Assembly (NCBI GenBank): GCA_030656215.1 | Contig: JAUSOD010000051.1 | Span: 35,428 to 99,427, forward strand | Length of the DNA: 64,000 nucleotides | Origin: Azoarcus sp. | GTDB taxonomy: Bacteria; Pseudomonadota; Gammaproteobacteria; Burkholderiales; Rhodocyclaceae | Direction: 5' to 3' | Part shown: piece after piece, positions 8,411 to 17,700 of the stretch | How the letters are laid out: each line of letters starts with the position of its first letter | Numbering within the stretch: the first letter of the stretch is position 1 | Notes under the pieces: generated by a model | What the model was told of the DNA's origin: nothing | Databases searched by the model: none | What the model saw: the letters and a program-made list of their open reading frames with translations, nothing else | Position numbers and translations under genes: made by a program

Positions 8411-8722
8411 TTACCGGCGGCCGGCCAGCAGGCCGAGCAGGAACGCGACACCAGCGGCAACGCCAACCGATTCCCACGGATGTGCATGTACATAGTCGTC
8501 GGTCGCGTGCGCGGCTTTCTTGGTCTTTGCGACCACTGCGGCTTCTGTGTCGGCGATCCGGTCCTTGGCGACGGCAAGGCGGTCGGTGAGGCGGACGCGT
8601 ACATCGGACAGCTTCTCTCCGGCCTGACCTGCGGTCAACTTGAGAAGCTCTTCGGCGTCGGCAACGACGACCTTGAGGTCCGAAACAAGTTTGTCTGTCG
8701 AGTGGGTGTTGGTGTCGCTCAT
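8411..8722 (-). CDS. yqjD: DUF883 family protein, ElaB/YqjD-like ribosome-associated membrane protein
   Basis: A 103-residue protein with AAGGAG before the start. Residues 10-75 are helical and charged ('LVSDLKVVVADAEELLKLTAGQAGEKLSDVR' region). They are followed by 'YVHAHPWESVGVAAGVAFLLGLLAGRR', the highly typical DUF883 tail with a C-terminal membrane anchor. In Escherichia coli, YqjD and ElaB bind ribosomes and tether them to the inner membrane in stationary phase. First gene of a three-gene unit with yqjE and the YqjK-like gene. Confidence 0.92.
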   Translation of the reverse strand: MSDTNTHSTDKLVSDLKVVVADAEELLKLTAGQAGEKLSDVRVRLTDRLAVAKDRIADTEAAVVAKTKKAAHATDDYVHAHPWESVGVAAGVAFLLGLLAGRR

Positions 8723-8802
8723 GTGCTGTCTCCTTGCTTGCGATGACGGTTGCGCGAGTGCGCTCCTATATGTTTACGCTAATCCCATTCGGGAGCGATG
8801 GC

Positions 8803-8822
8803 AAATCGATTAGGGTCGATTT
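8803..8822. promoter_or_regulatory. perfect 7-bp inverted repeat (operator-like)
   Basis: AAATCGA-TTAGGG-TCGATTT, a perfect inverted repeat with a 6-base centre in the yqjD/rquA divergent region. It does not match the FNR consensus (TTGAT-N4-ATCAA). Seen directly; regulatory role is inferred. Confidence 0.4.
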
Positions 8823-9001
8823 CGCGTCAGGAGACTGTCCGGCCTCGGGTGGGAGCGATGGTTGAAGGCGTGGAGGCAGCGCACGGTCGGTCCACATGCA
8901 CGCTGATTTCTGTCCGGGCAAGGCTACAGACCGATGTGAAAGCAGACGCCCAATCGGCCGGATCCTGCCAGGCGGTGACGGTCCGGATATTGAAGTTCGA
9001 T

Positions 9002-9029
9002 TTGTGCAGTGCCGCAGATGGCGTATAGT
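9002..9029 (+). promoter_or_regulatory. candidate sigma-70 promoter for rquA
   Basis: TTGTGC (9002-9007), a 16-base spacer, and TATAGT (9024-9029; five of six to consensus) lie about 35 bases before the rquA start. The -35 is weak, so an activator may be needed. Confidence 0.4.
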
Positions 9030-9063
9030 CGCTCTAACCACCTGATGACTGCGGACGCCCGAA

Positions 9064-9756
9064 ATGAGCAAGTCTCCCGATGCTGCGCTGCGGCCCAGCG
9101 CTTTACCCGACTACCTGCGTCGCACCTACACGTGGGCGTATCTCAGTCCGCGCACCTTGCCATGGCTTGATCGTGCACCGGTGGTGTCGGCCATCCTGTG
9201 GGGCAACGCCGGGCGCCTGATGCGTTGGGCGGTCGGGCAGTTCGTGGCGGGTGAGCGGGTGCTGCAGGCCGCCTGTGTCTATGGCGATTTCTCGTTGATG
9301 CTGGCGCGCCAGGTGGGCGTTGAAGGGCAGCTCGAAGTGGTCGATGTTGCACCGATCCAGGTTGCCAATGTCCGCCGCAAATTTGCCGAGTTTCCGCAGG
9401 GGAGCGCACATGTCGCCGATCTGGTGAAGCCCCTCGATTCCCAGTACGACGGCGTGTGCTGCTTTTTCTTGCTGCATGAAGTCCCGGATGCCGAGCGCCG
9501 CCAGATTGTCGCCAATCTGCTGGCGGCGGTGCGGCCCGGTGGGCGGGCGGTGTTCGTCGACTACCACCGGCCACATCGTCTGCACCCGCTCGCGCCGGTG
9601 ATGAAGCTCGTGTTCCGCTGGCTCGAACCCTATGCTCCGTCGCTGCTGGATACGCCGATTTCCACCCTGGCGGAAGAGGCGTCAGCCTTCGAGTGGCGCA
9701 AGGAGACCCGCTTCGGTGGGCTTTACCAGTTGCTGGTTGCCACCCGGCGCCCGTGA
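9064..9756 (+). CDS. rquA: rhodoquinone biosynthesis protein RquA (methyltransferase-fold)
   Basis: A 230-residue protein. The N-terminus ('LPDYLRRTYTWAYLSPRT', then 'ILWGNAGRLMRW') and the unusual first motif 'RVLQAACVYGDFSLMLARQVG' match my memory of RquA from Rhodospirillum rubrum, in which the usual glycine-rich SAM motif is replaced by 'VYGDF'. The rest follows a methyltransferase fold: 'EVVDVAPIQVANVRRK', 'CCFFLLHEVPDAERR', and 'GGRAVFVDYHRPH'. RquA is known to turn ubiquinone into rhodoquinone by exchanging a methoxy for an amino group, with SAM as amino donor. Rhodoquinone lets complex I and a reversed complex II run fumarate reduction without oxygen. It has its own promoter region and no obvious operon partner. 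The next best reading is a generic class I methyltransferase. Confidence 0.82.
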   Translation: MSKSPDAALRPSALPDYLRRTYTWAYLSPRTLPWLDRAPVVSAILWGNAGRLMRWAVGQFVAGERVLQAACVYGDFSLMLARQVGVEGQLEVVDVAPIQVANVRRKFAEFPQGSAHVADLVKPLDSQYDGVCCFFLLHEVPDAERRQIVANLLAAVRPGGRAVFVDYHRPHRLHPLAPVMKLVFRWLEPYAPSLLDTPISTLAEEASAFEWRKETRFGGLYQLLVATRRP

Positions 9757-9777
9757 TGCCTGTGTCGGACGCGTGCT

Positions 9778-10560
9778 TCAGGCGCCCCAGTCGTAATCGA
9801 TGATCAGTGGGGCATGATCGCTGAAGCGCTGATCCTTGAAGATCGTCGCCGTTTTCGCAGTCGCGGCGATGCCGGGTGTCGCCAGCTGGTAGTCGATCCG
9901 CCAGCCCACGTTCTTGGCCCAAGCCTGGCCGCGGTTGGACCACCAGGTGTAGCTGTCGCCCGTCGCCTCGGGATGAAGGCGGCGATAGACATCGACCCAA
10001 CCCTGCTCTTCGAACACGCGCGTTAGCCAGGCACGTTCTTCGGGTAGAAAACCTGAGTTCTTCTGGTTGCCTTTCCAGTTCTTGAGGTCGATTTCCTTGT
10101 GGGCGATGTTCCAGTCGCCGCAGATCACCACCTCGCGACCACAGGCGCGCAGTTGCGCAAGATGGCTGAAGAAGCGCTCCATGAAACTGAACTTGGCCTG
10201 CTGGCGCTCGTCTGAACTGGAGCCTGAGGGCAGGTAGAGCGAGATCACCGACAGCTTGCCGAAGTCGAGTTCGATGTAGCGGCCTTCGGCATCGATGTCG
10301 GCAATGCCCAGGCCTTCGATGACGCGCTCGGGTGCTTGACGGCTGTAGATGCCGACGCCGCTATAGCCCTTTTTTTCCGCGTGGTGGAACCAGCCCTGGA
10401 GTCCGGCGGGCTTGAGCATGGTCGCGCTGAGGTCGCCTGCCTGGGCCTTGAGTTCCTGCATGCAGACGAGGTCTGCGTCCTGTCGTGCGAGCCAGTCGAG
10501 AAAACCTTTTGTGGTGGCCGAGCGGATGCCGTTGAGGTTGGCAGAGATGATGCGTAACAT
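9778..10560 (-). CDS. xth: exodeoxyribonuclease III (XthA/ExoA-type AP endonuclease)
   Basis: A 260-residue exonuclease/AP-endonuclease. I chose ATG at 10560 because the family begins '[14 protein letters not shown]'; a longer frame adds six unrelated residues. Active-site motifs: Asn in 'SANLNGIRS', Glu in 'CMQELKAQ', 'YSGVGIYSR', Asp/Asn in '[15 protein letters not shown]', 'GWRIDYQLA', and the terminal '[13 protein letters not shown]' with catalytic His. It repairs abasic sites and 3' blocks in DNA. It is divergent from pyrE, with 41 bases between the start codons. Confidence 0.95.
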   Translation of the reverse strand: MLRIISANLNGIRSATTKGFLDWLARQDADLVCMQELKAQAGDLSATMLKPAGLQGWFHHAEKKGYSGVGIYSRQAPERVIEGLGIADIDAEGRYIELDFGKLSVISLYLPSGSSSDERQQAKFSFMERFFSHLAQLRACGREVVICGDWNIAHKEIDLKNWKGNQKNSGFLPEERAWLTRVFEEQGWVDVYRRLHPEATGDSYTWWSNRGQAWAKNVGWRIDYQLATPGIAATAKTATIFKDQRFSDHAPLIIDYDWGA

Positions 10561-10601
10561 GGGCGGACTTCCAGTCATGCTGCGGTGCAGGGAAAAGAAT
10601 C

Positions 10602-11249
10602 GTGGATTTTAGCCGGGAATTCATTGCGCTCGCCTGCGATAAAGGTGTTTTGCGCTTCGGGTCGTTCATTACCAAGGCGGGTCGTAACTCGCCTTATTTT
10701 TTCAATGCGGGCCTGTTCGACGACGGGCTGTCGTTCCGTGCCCTGTGCGGCTACTACGCGCACGCCATTCGCAGTTCGGGGGTCGAGTTCGACATGCTAT
10801 TCGGCCCGGCCTACAAGGGCATTCCGCTGGTTGCCGGTACCGCGATCCGGCTCGCAGAGGAGGGTGTCGGCCTGCCATTCGCGTTCAACCGCAAGGAGGC
10901 CAAGGATCATGGCGAGGGTGGCACACTGATCGGCGCGCCGCTGGCCGGCAAGGTGCTGATACTCGACGACGTGATCTCGGCGGGAACATCGGTGCGCGAA
11001 TCGGTGGAGATCATCCGCTCGGCCGGTGCGACTCCCGCCGGGGTGGTCATTGCACTCGATCGCATGGAGCGTGGCAAGGGTGCGTTGTCAGCGGTTCAGG
11101 AGGTGCGGGAGAGTTTTGGCATTCCGGTGATCGCCGTTGCCACGCTGGATGACCTTGTCGGCTACCTGGCCGACAGCACCGAACTCGCCGCCAATCTCGA
11201 TGCAGTGAAGGCTTACCGGGATACCTATGGCATCACTTCGGGTCGCTGA
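10602..11249 (+). CDS. pyrE: orotate phosphoribosyltransferase
   Basis: A 215-residue enzyme making orotidine 5'-phosphate from orotate and PRPP, the fifth step of de novo UMP synthesis. The start is GTG (GTGGATTTT). Family motifs: '[16 protein letters not shown]', '[10 protein letters not shown]', '[14 protein letters not shown]' and the PRPP loop '[17 protein letters not shown]'. Length is normal. The last 23 bases overlap the start of a gene for a secreted protein. The divergent xth gene is very close, so promoters for both must overlap or lie inside the neighbouring gene. Confidence 0.96.
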   Translation: MDFSREFIALACDKGVLRFGSFITKAGRNSPYFFNAGLFDDGLSFRALCGYYAHAIRSSGVEFDMLFGPAYKGIPLVAGTAIRLAEEGVGLPFAFNRKEAKDHGEGGTLIGAPLAGKVLILDDVISAGTSVRESVEIIRSAGATPAGVVIALDRMERGKGALSAVQEVRESFGIPVIAVATLDDLVGYLADSTELAANLDAVKAYRDTYGITSGR

Positions 11250-11862
11250 CCTGGCGCTGCTGGTTGCGCTGCTGGCACCGCTTGCTTCCGTTGCACAAAC
11301 ATCCAGTCGCTCAATCTATTGCTGCGATGTGGGTGGGCAGCCGGTATGCGGGGATATTCTTCCCGCAGCGTGCTACGGTCGTGCCTATCGTGAGATCAGC
11401 CCGTTTGGCACGGTGCGACGCCATGTTCCTGCACCGCTGACAGCAGAGGAGATCGCACGGCGTGACGAGGCACTTCGGCAACGCAGGGAGGCGGAGGCCG
11501 CAGCACTCAAGCAGCGACGCCTCGATCAGGCCCTGCTCGAAACCTATCCCAGTGCGGCAGAAATCGAGGTTCGGCGCGACCGCTCGCTGGCCGAACTCGA
11601 TCGCACAATTGCCGACCTTCGCGTGCGCGAGACCGAGCTTCTTGCCCGCAAGGCAAAACTGGCCAAGGAGGTCGAGTCCCATCGCGGTCGGTCGCTTCCC
11701 CACGCGCTGGTCGAAGATCTCCTCAACGTCGATGGCGAGATCGTTGCGCAGCGCTCGATCATCGATGCCAAGGAGCGCGAGCGCGAGTCGATTCGGCAAC
11801 GCTTTGAAGAAGACCGCCGTCGTTACCACGAGCTGACGGTGCCCGCGTCCCTCCCGCGCTGA
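11227..11862 (+). CDS. secreted coiled-coil protein of unknown function
   Basis: Product of 211 residues with a signal peptide ([24 protein letters not shown], probable cleavage after AQ). A short cysteine-containing segment follows ('[27 protein letters not shown]'), with five cysteines in about 20 residues, reminiscent of DUF4124-like domains. From about residue 75 to 200 the sequence is highly charged and helical ('[21 protein letters not shown]', '[17 protein letters not shown]'), consistent with a long coiled coil. It begins inside the last 23 bases of pyrE, so it is probably translated by coupling to pyrE, an odd pairing. No function recognised. Confidence 0.8.
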   Translation: MASLRVADLALLVALLAPLASVAQTSSRSIYCCDVGGQPVCGDILPAACYGRAYREISPFGTVRRHVPAPLTAEEIARRDEALRQRREAEAAALKQRRLDQALLETYPSAAEIEVRRDRSLAELDRTIADLRVRETELLARKAKLAKEVESHRGRSLPHALVEDLLNVDGEIVAQRSIIDAKERERESIRQRFEEDRRRYHELTVPASLPR

Positions 11863-11899
11863 GTGCTGCGACGGGTTGCCTGATTTTCCGGAGACTCCG

Positions 11900-13975
11900 A
11901 TGAAACCCATCGATTTGCAGGTGGTCAGGGCGGCCTGTCCACATGACTGTCCAGACACTTGCGCGATGGAGATCACCGTCGAGCAGGGGAGAGCGGTGCG
12001 CGTTCGCGGGGCAGACGCCATGCCGTTTACCAACGGGTCGCTGTGCACGAAGGTGTCGCACTACCTCGAGCGGGTGTATTCGGACCAGCGCCTGCGCCAT
12101 CCGATGAAGCGGATCGGCAGGAAGGGCGAGGGGCGCTTCGAGCGCATCAGCTGGGACGAGGCGCTCGATACCATCGCGGCGAAGTTCGGCGCGATCGCGG
12201 CTGATGATCCGCGCGCAATCCTGCCCTACAGTTACGCCGGAACGATGGGTCTGGTGCAGGGCGAGAGTATGGACCGGCGCTTCTTTCATCGCCTCGGGGC
12301 ATCCCTGCTAGACCGCACGATCTGCGCGTCTGCCGGCGCCATGGGCTGGAAGGCGACCGTTGGCGCTTCGATTGGCACCGACCCCGAAGCAGTAGTGGAT
12401 GCGAAGCTGATCCTGATCTGGGGTGCCAACCCGGTGGTGTCCAATCTGCACGGCTGGCGCTACCTGCAGGAGGCCAAGCGGCGTGGTGCGCGACTGATCT
12501 GCATCGACCCGCGTCGCACCGACACCGCTGCCAAGTGCCATCAGCACATCGCGCCTTTGCCCGGTACCGACGGTGCGCTGGCGCTGGCGATGATGCAGGT
12601 GTTGATTGCCGAGGATCTGCTCGATCATGACTACATTGCGCAATACACCCTGGGCTTCGATGCGCTGGCCGAGCGCGTGCATGAATTCACCCCGGAATGG
12701 GCGGCACCGCTGACCGGCTTGAGTGCAGCGGTGATCCGCGATCTGGCGCGTGAGTACGGCCAAGCGAGGCCGTCGCTGATCCGCCTGAACTACGGCCTCA
12801 ATCGCTGTGCGGGGGGCGGCATGGCAGTCCGCAATATTGCCTGTCTGCCTGCGCTGACCGGTGCCTGGCGGCATGCTGCCGGTGGTGCGCTGTTGTCCGC
12901 GTCGGGTAATTTCCCCACCGATGCACACGCGCTCGGGCGCCCCGACCTCTACCCCGATCCCGAGCGCTTTCCGCCGCGCACGATCAACATGTCGACGATC
13001 GGCGACGCGCTGCTTAATGCGACCGAGCCGCCGATCCGCGCGATTTACGTCTACAACGCAAACCCGGTGGCGGTTGCGCCCAACAGCAACGAGGTGCGTG
13101 CCGGATTCGCGCGCGAGGATCTGTTCTGCGTGGTGCATGAGCTATTCCAGACCGACACTGCCGACTATGCTGACATCCTGCTGCCGGCAACCAGCCAACT
13201 TGAGCATCGTGACGTGCATGGCACTTATGGGCACTTCTACGTGGTGAACAATCAGCCTGCGATTGCACCGCTGGGTGAAGCCCGACCGAATACCGAGGTG
13301 TTCCGGCAGTTAGCCGCACGGATGGGTTATACCGACTCCGCGTTCGCCGACTCGGATGATGCGCTGGCGGCGGCCGCATTCAAGCGTGACGATGCGCGCG
13401 CACTCGGCGTCACACCGGAGAAGCTGGCAACCCAGGGCTGGGCCAGACTTAACCTGCCACGGCCCTTCGTGCCCTTTGCCAAGGGTGGTTTTCGAACGCC
13501 GTCGGGCAAATGCGAGTTCCATTCCGACATGCTGGCACAGCGCGGGCTCGACCCGCTGCCGGCCTGGCATCCGCCCGCGGAGTCGGTGGCGAGCAATCCG
13601 GCGCTCGCCGCGCGTTATCCGCTGGCCCTGATCACGCCGCCGGCACGCAATTTTCTCAATACCAGCTTCAGCCACCTGCCGCGTTTTGTCGAGCAGGAAG
13701 GCTCGCCCAAGCTCGAGATCCACCCGCAGGATGCTGCTGTCCGAGGCATCAACGATGGCGATCGGGTTTGCATTCGCAATGACCGGGGTTCTTTTCATGC
13801 GCGCGCGGCGGTTACGGACAGGGTTCGTGCCGGCGTGGTGGTGAGCCCCTCTGTGTGGTGGCAAAAACTGTCCGGCGATGGCGAAAATGCCAACGCAGTG
13901 ACGTCCTCCGCCCTCACCGACATGGGAGGCGGGCCGATTTTTTATGATTGCCTGGTCGAGGTTTCGGCGGTATGA
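11900..13975 (+). CDS. molybdopterin-dependent oxidoreductase with N-terminal 4Fe-4S cluster (BisC/formate dehydrogenase-like family)
   Basis: A 691-residue protein of the DMSO-reductase superfamily. I used ATG 11900 after a CGGAG. The [4Fe-4S] motif is complete: Cys13-x3-Cys17-x3-Cys21-x27-Cys49. A probable molybdenum-ligand cysteine is Cys142 in 'DRTICASAGAMG', by alignment with formate dehydrogenases and NarB-type enzymes. Pterin-binding stretches follow ('LILIWGANPVVSNLHG', 'IDPRRTDTAAKCHQHIAPLPGTDGALALAMM'), and the C-terminal molydopterin dinucleotide-binding domain includes 'RNDRGSFHARAAVTDRVRAGVVV'. No twin-arginine signal is seen, so it should be cytoplasmic. Substrate is unknown. 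It overlaps the sirtuin start by 4 bases. No small Fe-S or membrane subunit is nearby, so its electron partner is elsewhere. Confidence 0.9.
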   Translation: MKPIDLQVVRAACPHDCPDTCAMEITVEQGRAVRVRGADAMPFTNGSLCTKVSHYLERVYSDQRLRHPMKRIGRKGEGRFERISWDEALDTIAAKFGAIAADDPRAILPYSYAGTMGLVQGESMDRRFFHRLGASLLDRTICASAGAMGWKATVGASIGTDPEAVVDAKLILIWGANPVVSNLHGWRYLQEAKRRGARLICIDPRRTDTAAKCHQHIAPLPGTDGALALAMMQVLIAEDLLDHDYIAQYTLGFDALAERVHEFTPEWAAPLTGLSAAVIRDLAREYGQARPSLIRLNYGLNRCAGGGMAVRNIACLPALTGAWRHAAGGALLSASGNFPTDAHALGRPDLYPDPERFPPRTINMSTIGDALLNATEPPIRAIYVYNANPVAVAPNSNEVRAGFAREDLFCVVHELFQTDTADYADILLPATSQLEHRDVHGTYGHFYVVNNQPAIAPLGEARPNTEVFRQLAARMGYTDSAFADSDDALAAAAFKRDDARALGVTPEKLATQGWARLNLPRPFVPFAKGGFRTPSGKCEFHSDMLAQRGLDPLPAWHPPAESVASNPALAARYPLALITPPARNFLNTSFSHLPRFVEQEGSPKLEIHPQDAAVRGINDGDRVCIRNDRGSFHARAAVTDRVRAGVVVSPSVWWQKLSGDGENANAVTSSALTDMGGGPIFYDCLVEVSAV

Positions 13976-14751
13976 CTAGCCCCATTACTGCGGAGACCCA
14001 GTTTGATGCGGTCGCCGCCATCATTTCCGCTGCCCAACGGATATTGTTCATCACCGGGGCCGGGATTTCTGCCGATTCCGGTCTGCCGACCTATCGCGGC
14101 ATCGGCGGTCTCTATCACGAGCGCCTGACCGGCGAGGGGCTGACCATCGAGGAAGCCTTGTCGGGCGAGATGATGGAGAAGCGCCCCGACATCGCCTGGC
14201 GCTATCTGGCCGAGATCGAATCGAATTGCCGCGGGGCCCTGCCCAATGCGGCCCATCGGCTGATTGCCGAACTGGAGCGTGAGAAACCCGGCGTGTGGGT
14301 GCTGACTCAGAATGTAGACGGCCTGCACCGGATGGCGGGCTCGCAGAAGGTGATCCAGATTCACGGCACCGTCCATCACCTGCGCTGCACCGAATGCCCC
14401 CACCAGCGGAGCGTCCTGGACTTTGCCGGTCTGTCGATCCCTCCGGGGTGCCCGGTGTGCGGCGGCGTGCTGCGTCCGGATGTGGTGCTGTTCGGGGAAA
14501 TGCTGCCGCAAAAGGGCATCGACCGGCTCGCCCATGTGCTCGAAACTGGCGTAGATCTGGTGATCTCGATCGGTACCACCAGCGTGTTCCCCTATATCGC
14601 CGGGCCGGTATGGTGGGCGCAGCAAAACGGTATCCCGACAATCGAGATCAATCCGGGTGAAACCGAGGTGAGCGGGGTCGTTGACCATCGCTTGCGGGTC
14701 GGTGCTGCAGAGGCGATGACCCGCTTGTGGGAGAGGTTGCATCCGGCGTGA
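13972..14751 (+). CDS. NAD+-dependent protein deacylase (sirtuin)
   Basis: A 259-residue Sir2 protein starting at ATG 13972, which overlaps the oxidoreductase stop (ATGA). NAD-binding motif 'ITGAGISADSGLPTYRG' (residues 27-43), 'QNVDGLH' (113-119), catalytic His131 in 'IHGTVHH', and the zinc site Cys139-x2-Cys142-x17-Cys160-x2-Cys163 are intact. 'GTTSVFPY' and 'IEINPGET' complete the Rossmann fold. It should remove acyl groups from protein lysines using NAD+. The Y-x-x-R pair that marks desuccinylases (SIRT5/CobB) is not obvious, so plain deacetylation or another acyl is possible. The coupling to a molybdo-enzyme suggests a functional link, which is inference. Confidence 0.92.
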   Translation: MTSPITAETQFDAVAAIISAAQRILFITGAGISADSGLPTYRGIGGLYHERLTGEGLTIEEALSGEMMEKRPDIAWRYLAEIESNCRGALPNAAHRLIAELEREKPGVWVLTQNVDGLHRMAGSQKVIQIHGTVHHLRCTECPHQRSVLDFAGLSIPPGCPVCGGVLRPDVVLFGEMLPQKGIDRLAHVLETGVDLVISIGTTSVFPYIAGPVWWAQQNGIPTIEINPGETEVSGVVDHRLRVGAAEAMTRLWERLHPA

Positions 14752-14798
14752 GGTGATTTCGCACCCCACGCCGTCGCGGTGCTTGCAGCGGCTGGTGC

Positions 14799-17700
14799 TT
14801 ACAGCAACACGCGTTCGATCCCGCCGCTGTTGGCCTTGCCGACGTAGTCCGGCAGCCAGTTCTCGCCCAGCAGGTGCCGGGCCAACTCGACCACGATGTA
14901 GTCGGTTTCCACGCCGCCAGCGTCGTTGGCGTAGCGGGTGAGGCCCTGCAGACAGCTCGGGCATGAGGTGAGGATGCGGGTCGGGACATTGGGCTGCACA
15001 ACCTGCATCCGTGCCACGTCCTTCTCGATCTCTTCCTGCTTGCGGAAGCGGACCTGGGTGGAGATGTCCGGACGCGCCACCGCAAGCGTGCCGGATTCGC
15101 CGCAGCAGCGGTCCGACAGATCCACCCGGGTGCCCATCAGCTCGTTGGCGACCTTGATCCCGGAATGGACCTTCATTGGCGTGTGGCAGGGCTCGTGGTA
15201 CATGTAGTTCACGCCCTTCACACCTTCGAGCTTCACCCCCTTCTCCATCAGATACTCGTGGATGTCGAGCAGCCGGCAGCCGGGGAAGATCTTGTCGAAT
15301 TCATACTTCTGCAGCTGATCCATACAGGTGCCGCAGGACACGATCACGGTCTTGATATCGAGATAGTTCAACGTGTTGGCGACGCGGTGGAACAGCACCC
15401 GGTTATCGGTGGTGATCTTCTGGCCCTTGTCCTCCTCGCCCGCTGCCGTCTGCGGGTAGCCGCAGCACAGGTAGCCGGGTGGCAGCACGGTCTGGGCGCC
15501 GACGTGGTAGAGCATGGCTTGGGTGGCGAGCCCGACCTGGCTGAACAGGCGTTCGGAGCCGCAGCCGGGGAAGTAGAACACCGCTTCGGATTCGCCGTTG
15601 GCCTTCCTCGGGTCGCGGATGACCGGGATGACCTTGTCGTCCTCGATGTCGAGCAGGGCGCGCGAGGTGCGCTTCGGCAGGTTGCCCGGCATCGGCTTGT
15701 TGATGAAGTGGATCACCTGGGCCTTGATCGAAGGCTTGCCCAGCGTGGCCGGCGGTGCCTTCACCTGGGGCTGGATCAGGCCCAGCTTCTTGCCCATGTC
15801 GTGGGCAAAGCGCTGGGCTTTGTAACCCCATTCGATCATGCCGGTACGGATCAGCTTGATCGTGGCCGGGTCCTTGACCGTGAGGAAGGCCATCGCCGCG
15901 GCCTTGCCCGGGTTGAACGACTTCTTGCCCTGCTTGCGCAGCAGGTTGCGCATCTTGATCGAGACGTCGCCAAAGTCGATGTCTACCGGGCACGGCTTCT
16001 CGCACTTGTGGCATACGGTGCAGTGGTCGGCCACGTCCTCGAACTCGGCCCAGTGGGCGAGCGAAACCCCGCGCCGGGTTTGCTCTTCATACAGCATGGC
16101 CTCGATCAGCAGCGAAGTGGACAGGATCTTGTTGCGCGGGCTGTACATCAGGTTGGCGCGCGGCACGTGGGTGGAGCACACCGGCTTGCACTTGCCGCAG
16201 CGCAGACAGTCCTTGATGTCGTGCGCAATCTCGCCGATCTCGGTCTGCTCCATGATCAGCGACTCGTGCCCCATCAGGTTGAAGCTGGGGGTGTAGGCGT
16301 TGTCGAGGTTGCCCCCGCGCATCAGCTTGCCGCGGTTGAAGCGGCCTTCGGGGTCGATTCTGGCCTTGTAGTCCCAGAAGTTCGCCATCTCCTCGTCGGT
16401 GAGGTAGTCGAGCTTGGTGATGCCGATGCCGTGCTCGCCCGAGATCACGCCGTCGAGCGCACGCGCCAGCGCCATGATGCGGTCGACCGCGCGATTGGCG
16501 GTCTGCAGCATGTCGTAGTTGTCGGAGTTGACCGGGATGTTGGTGTGCACGTTGCCGTCGCCGGCATGCATGTGCAGGGCCACGAACACGCGGCCGCGCA
16601 GCACCTGCTTGTGCAGCGCCTCGATCCTATCCAGTACCGGACGGAACACCGTGCCGTCGAAGATCTTGTCCAGCCTGGGCTTGATCTCGGACTTCCACGA
16701 CACCCGGATGGAGTAGTCCTGCAGGCGGTGGAACAGACGCGGCTCGGCGGCACGGTTGGTCAGCTCGCCGGCCTGCACGCCATAGGCGGCGAAGCGGCTT
16801 TCGGCTTCGGCCAGCGGAAGGTCGAGGTTCTCCAGCAACCACTCCCAGCGCAGGCGTACCGCCTCGACATAGTTGAGCGCGGCTTCGCGGCGGTCGCCGA
16901 TCAGCTCGTCGGCAGCCAGATTGGCGTCGCCCTGGTCGAGCGGCAGCTCGCCCCGCAGGAATTCGGCCAGGGTGTCGCACAACTCAAGTTTGTTACGGGT
17001 GGAGAGCTCGATGTTGATGCGCTCGATCCCGTCGCAGTAGTCGCCCATCCGCGGGAGCGGAATCACTACGTCCTCGTTGACCTTGAACGCGTTGGTATGG
17101 CGCGAGATCGCGGCGGTGCGCGAGCGCTCCAGCCAGAAGCGCTTGCGCTGCTCCGGCGACACCGCGATGAAGCCTTCGGCACCGCGGGTGTTGGTCATGC
17201 GCACCACGTCCGAGGCGGCCGCCATCACGGCGTTTTCGTCAAAGCCGACGATGTCGCCGATCAGCACCATCTTCGGCCGGCCGTGGCGCTTGGCCTTGGT
17301 GGTGTAGCCGACGGCTTTTACATAGCGCTCGTCGAGGTGTTCGAGCCCGGCCAGCAGCACGCCGGCGGTATTGCCAGCACCACCGGGCTTGAAGTAATCG
17401 GTGATCTCGACGATGGCCGGCACCGCCTCGCGCACCTGGCTGAAGAATTCGAGACAGACCGTGCGGGTGACTGGCGGCATCTTGTGCAGCACCCAGCGCG
17501 AGGCCACGATCAGCCCGTCGGTGCCTTCCTTCTGCACGCCCGGGATGCCGCCGAGGAACTTGTCGGTGACGTCCTTGCCCAGTCCGTCCTTGCGGCAGTG
17601 CGCGCCCGGCATGGACAGGATCTCCTCGCCCAGCGGCTTGTAGCTGAGGCCGTCGAAACGGCGCAGGCGGAAGCGGGCGATGTGCTGCTCGTGGATCTTG

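Larger units (their letters stand above)
8723..9063. other. 341-base divergent intergenic region between yqjD and rquA
   Basis: No convincing coding sequence: the short open frames here have no ribosome-binding site and no recognisable product. The region holds an inverted repeat (8803-8822), an 11-base direct repeat GGGAGCGATGG (8791-8801 and 8851-8861, exactly 60 bases apart) and a promoter-like pair near 9002-9029. These suggest a regulatory region; no known regulator motif was recognised. Confidence 0.6.
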
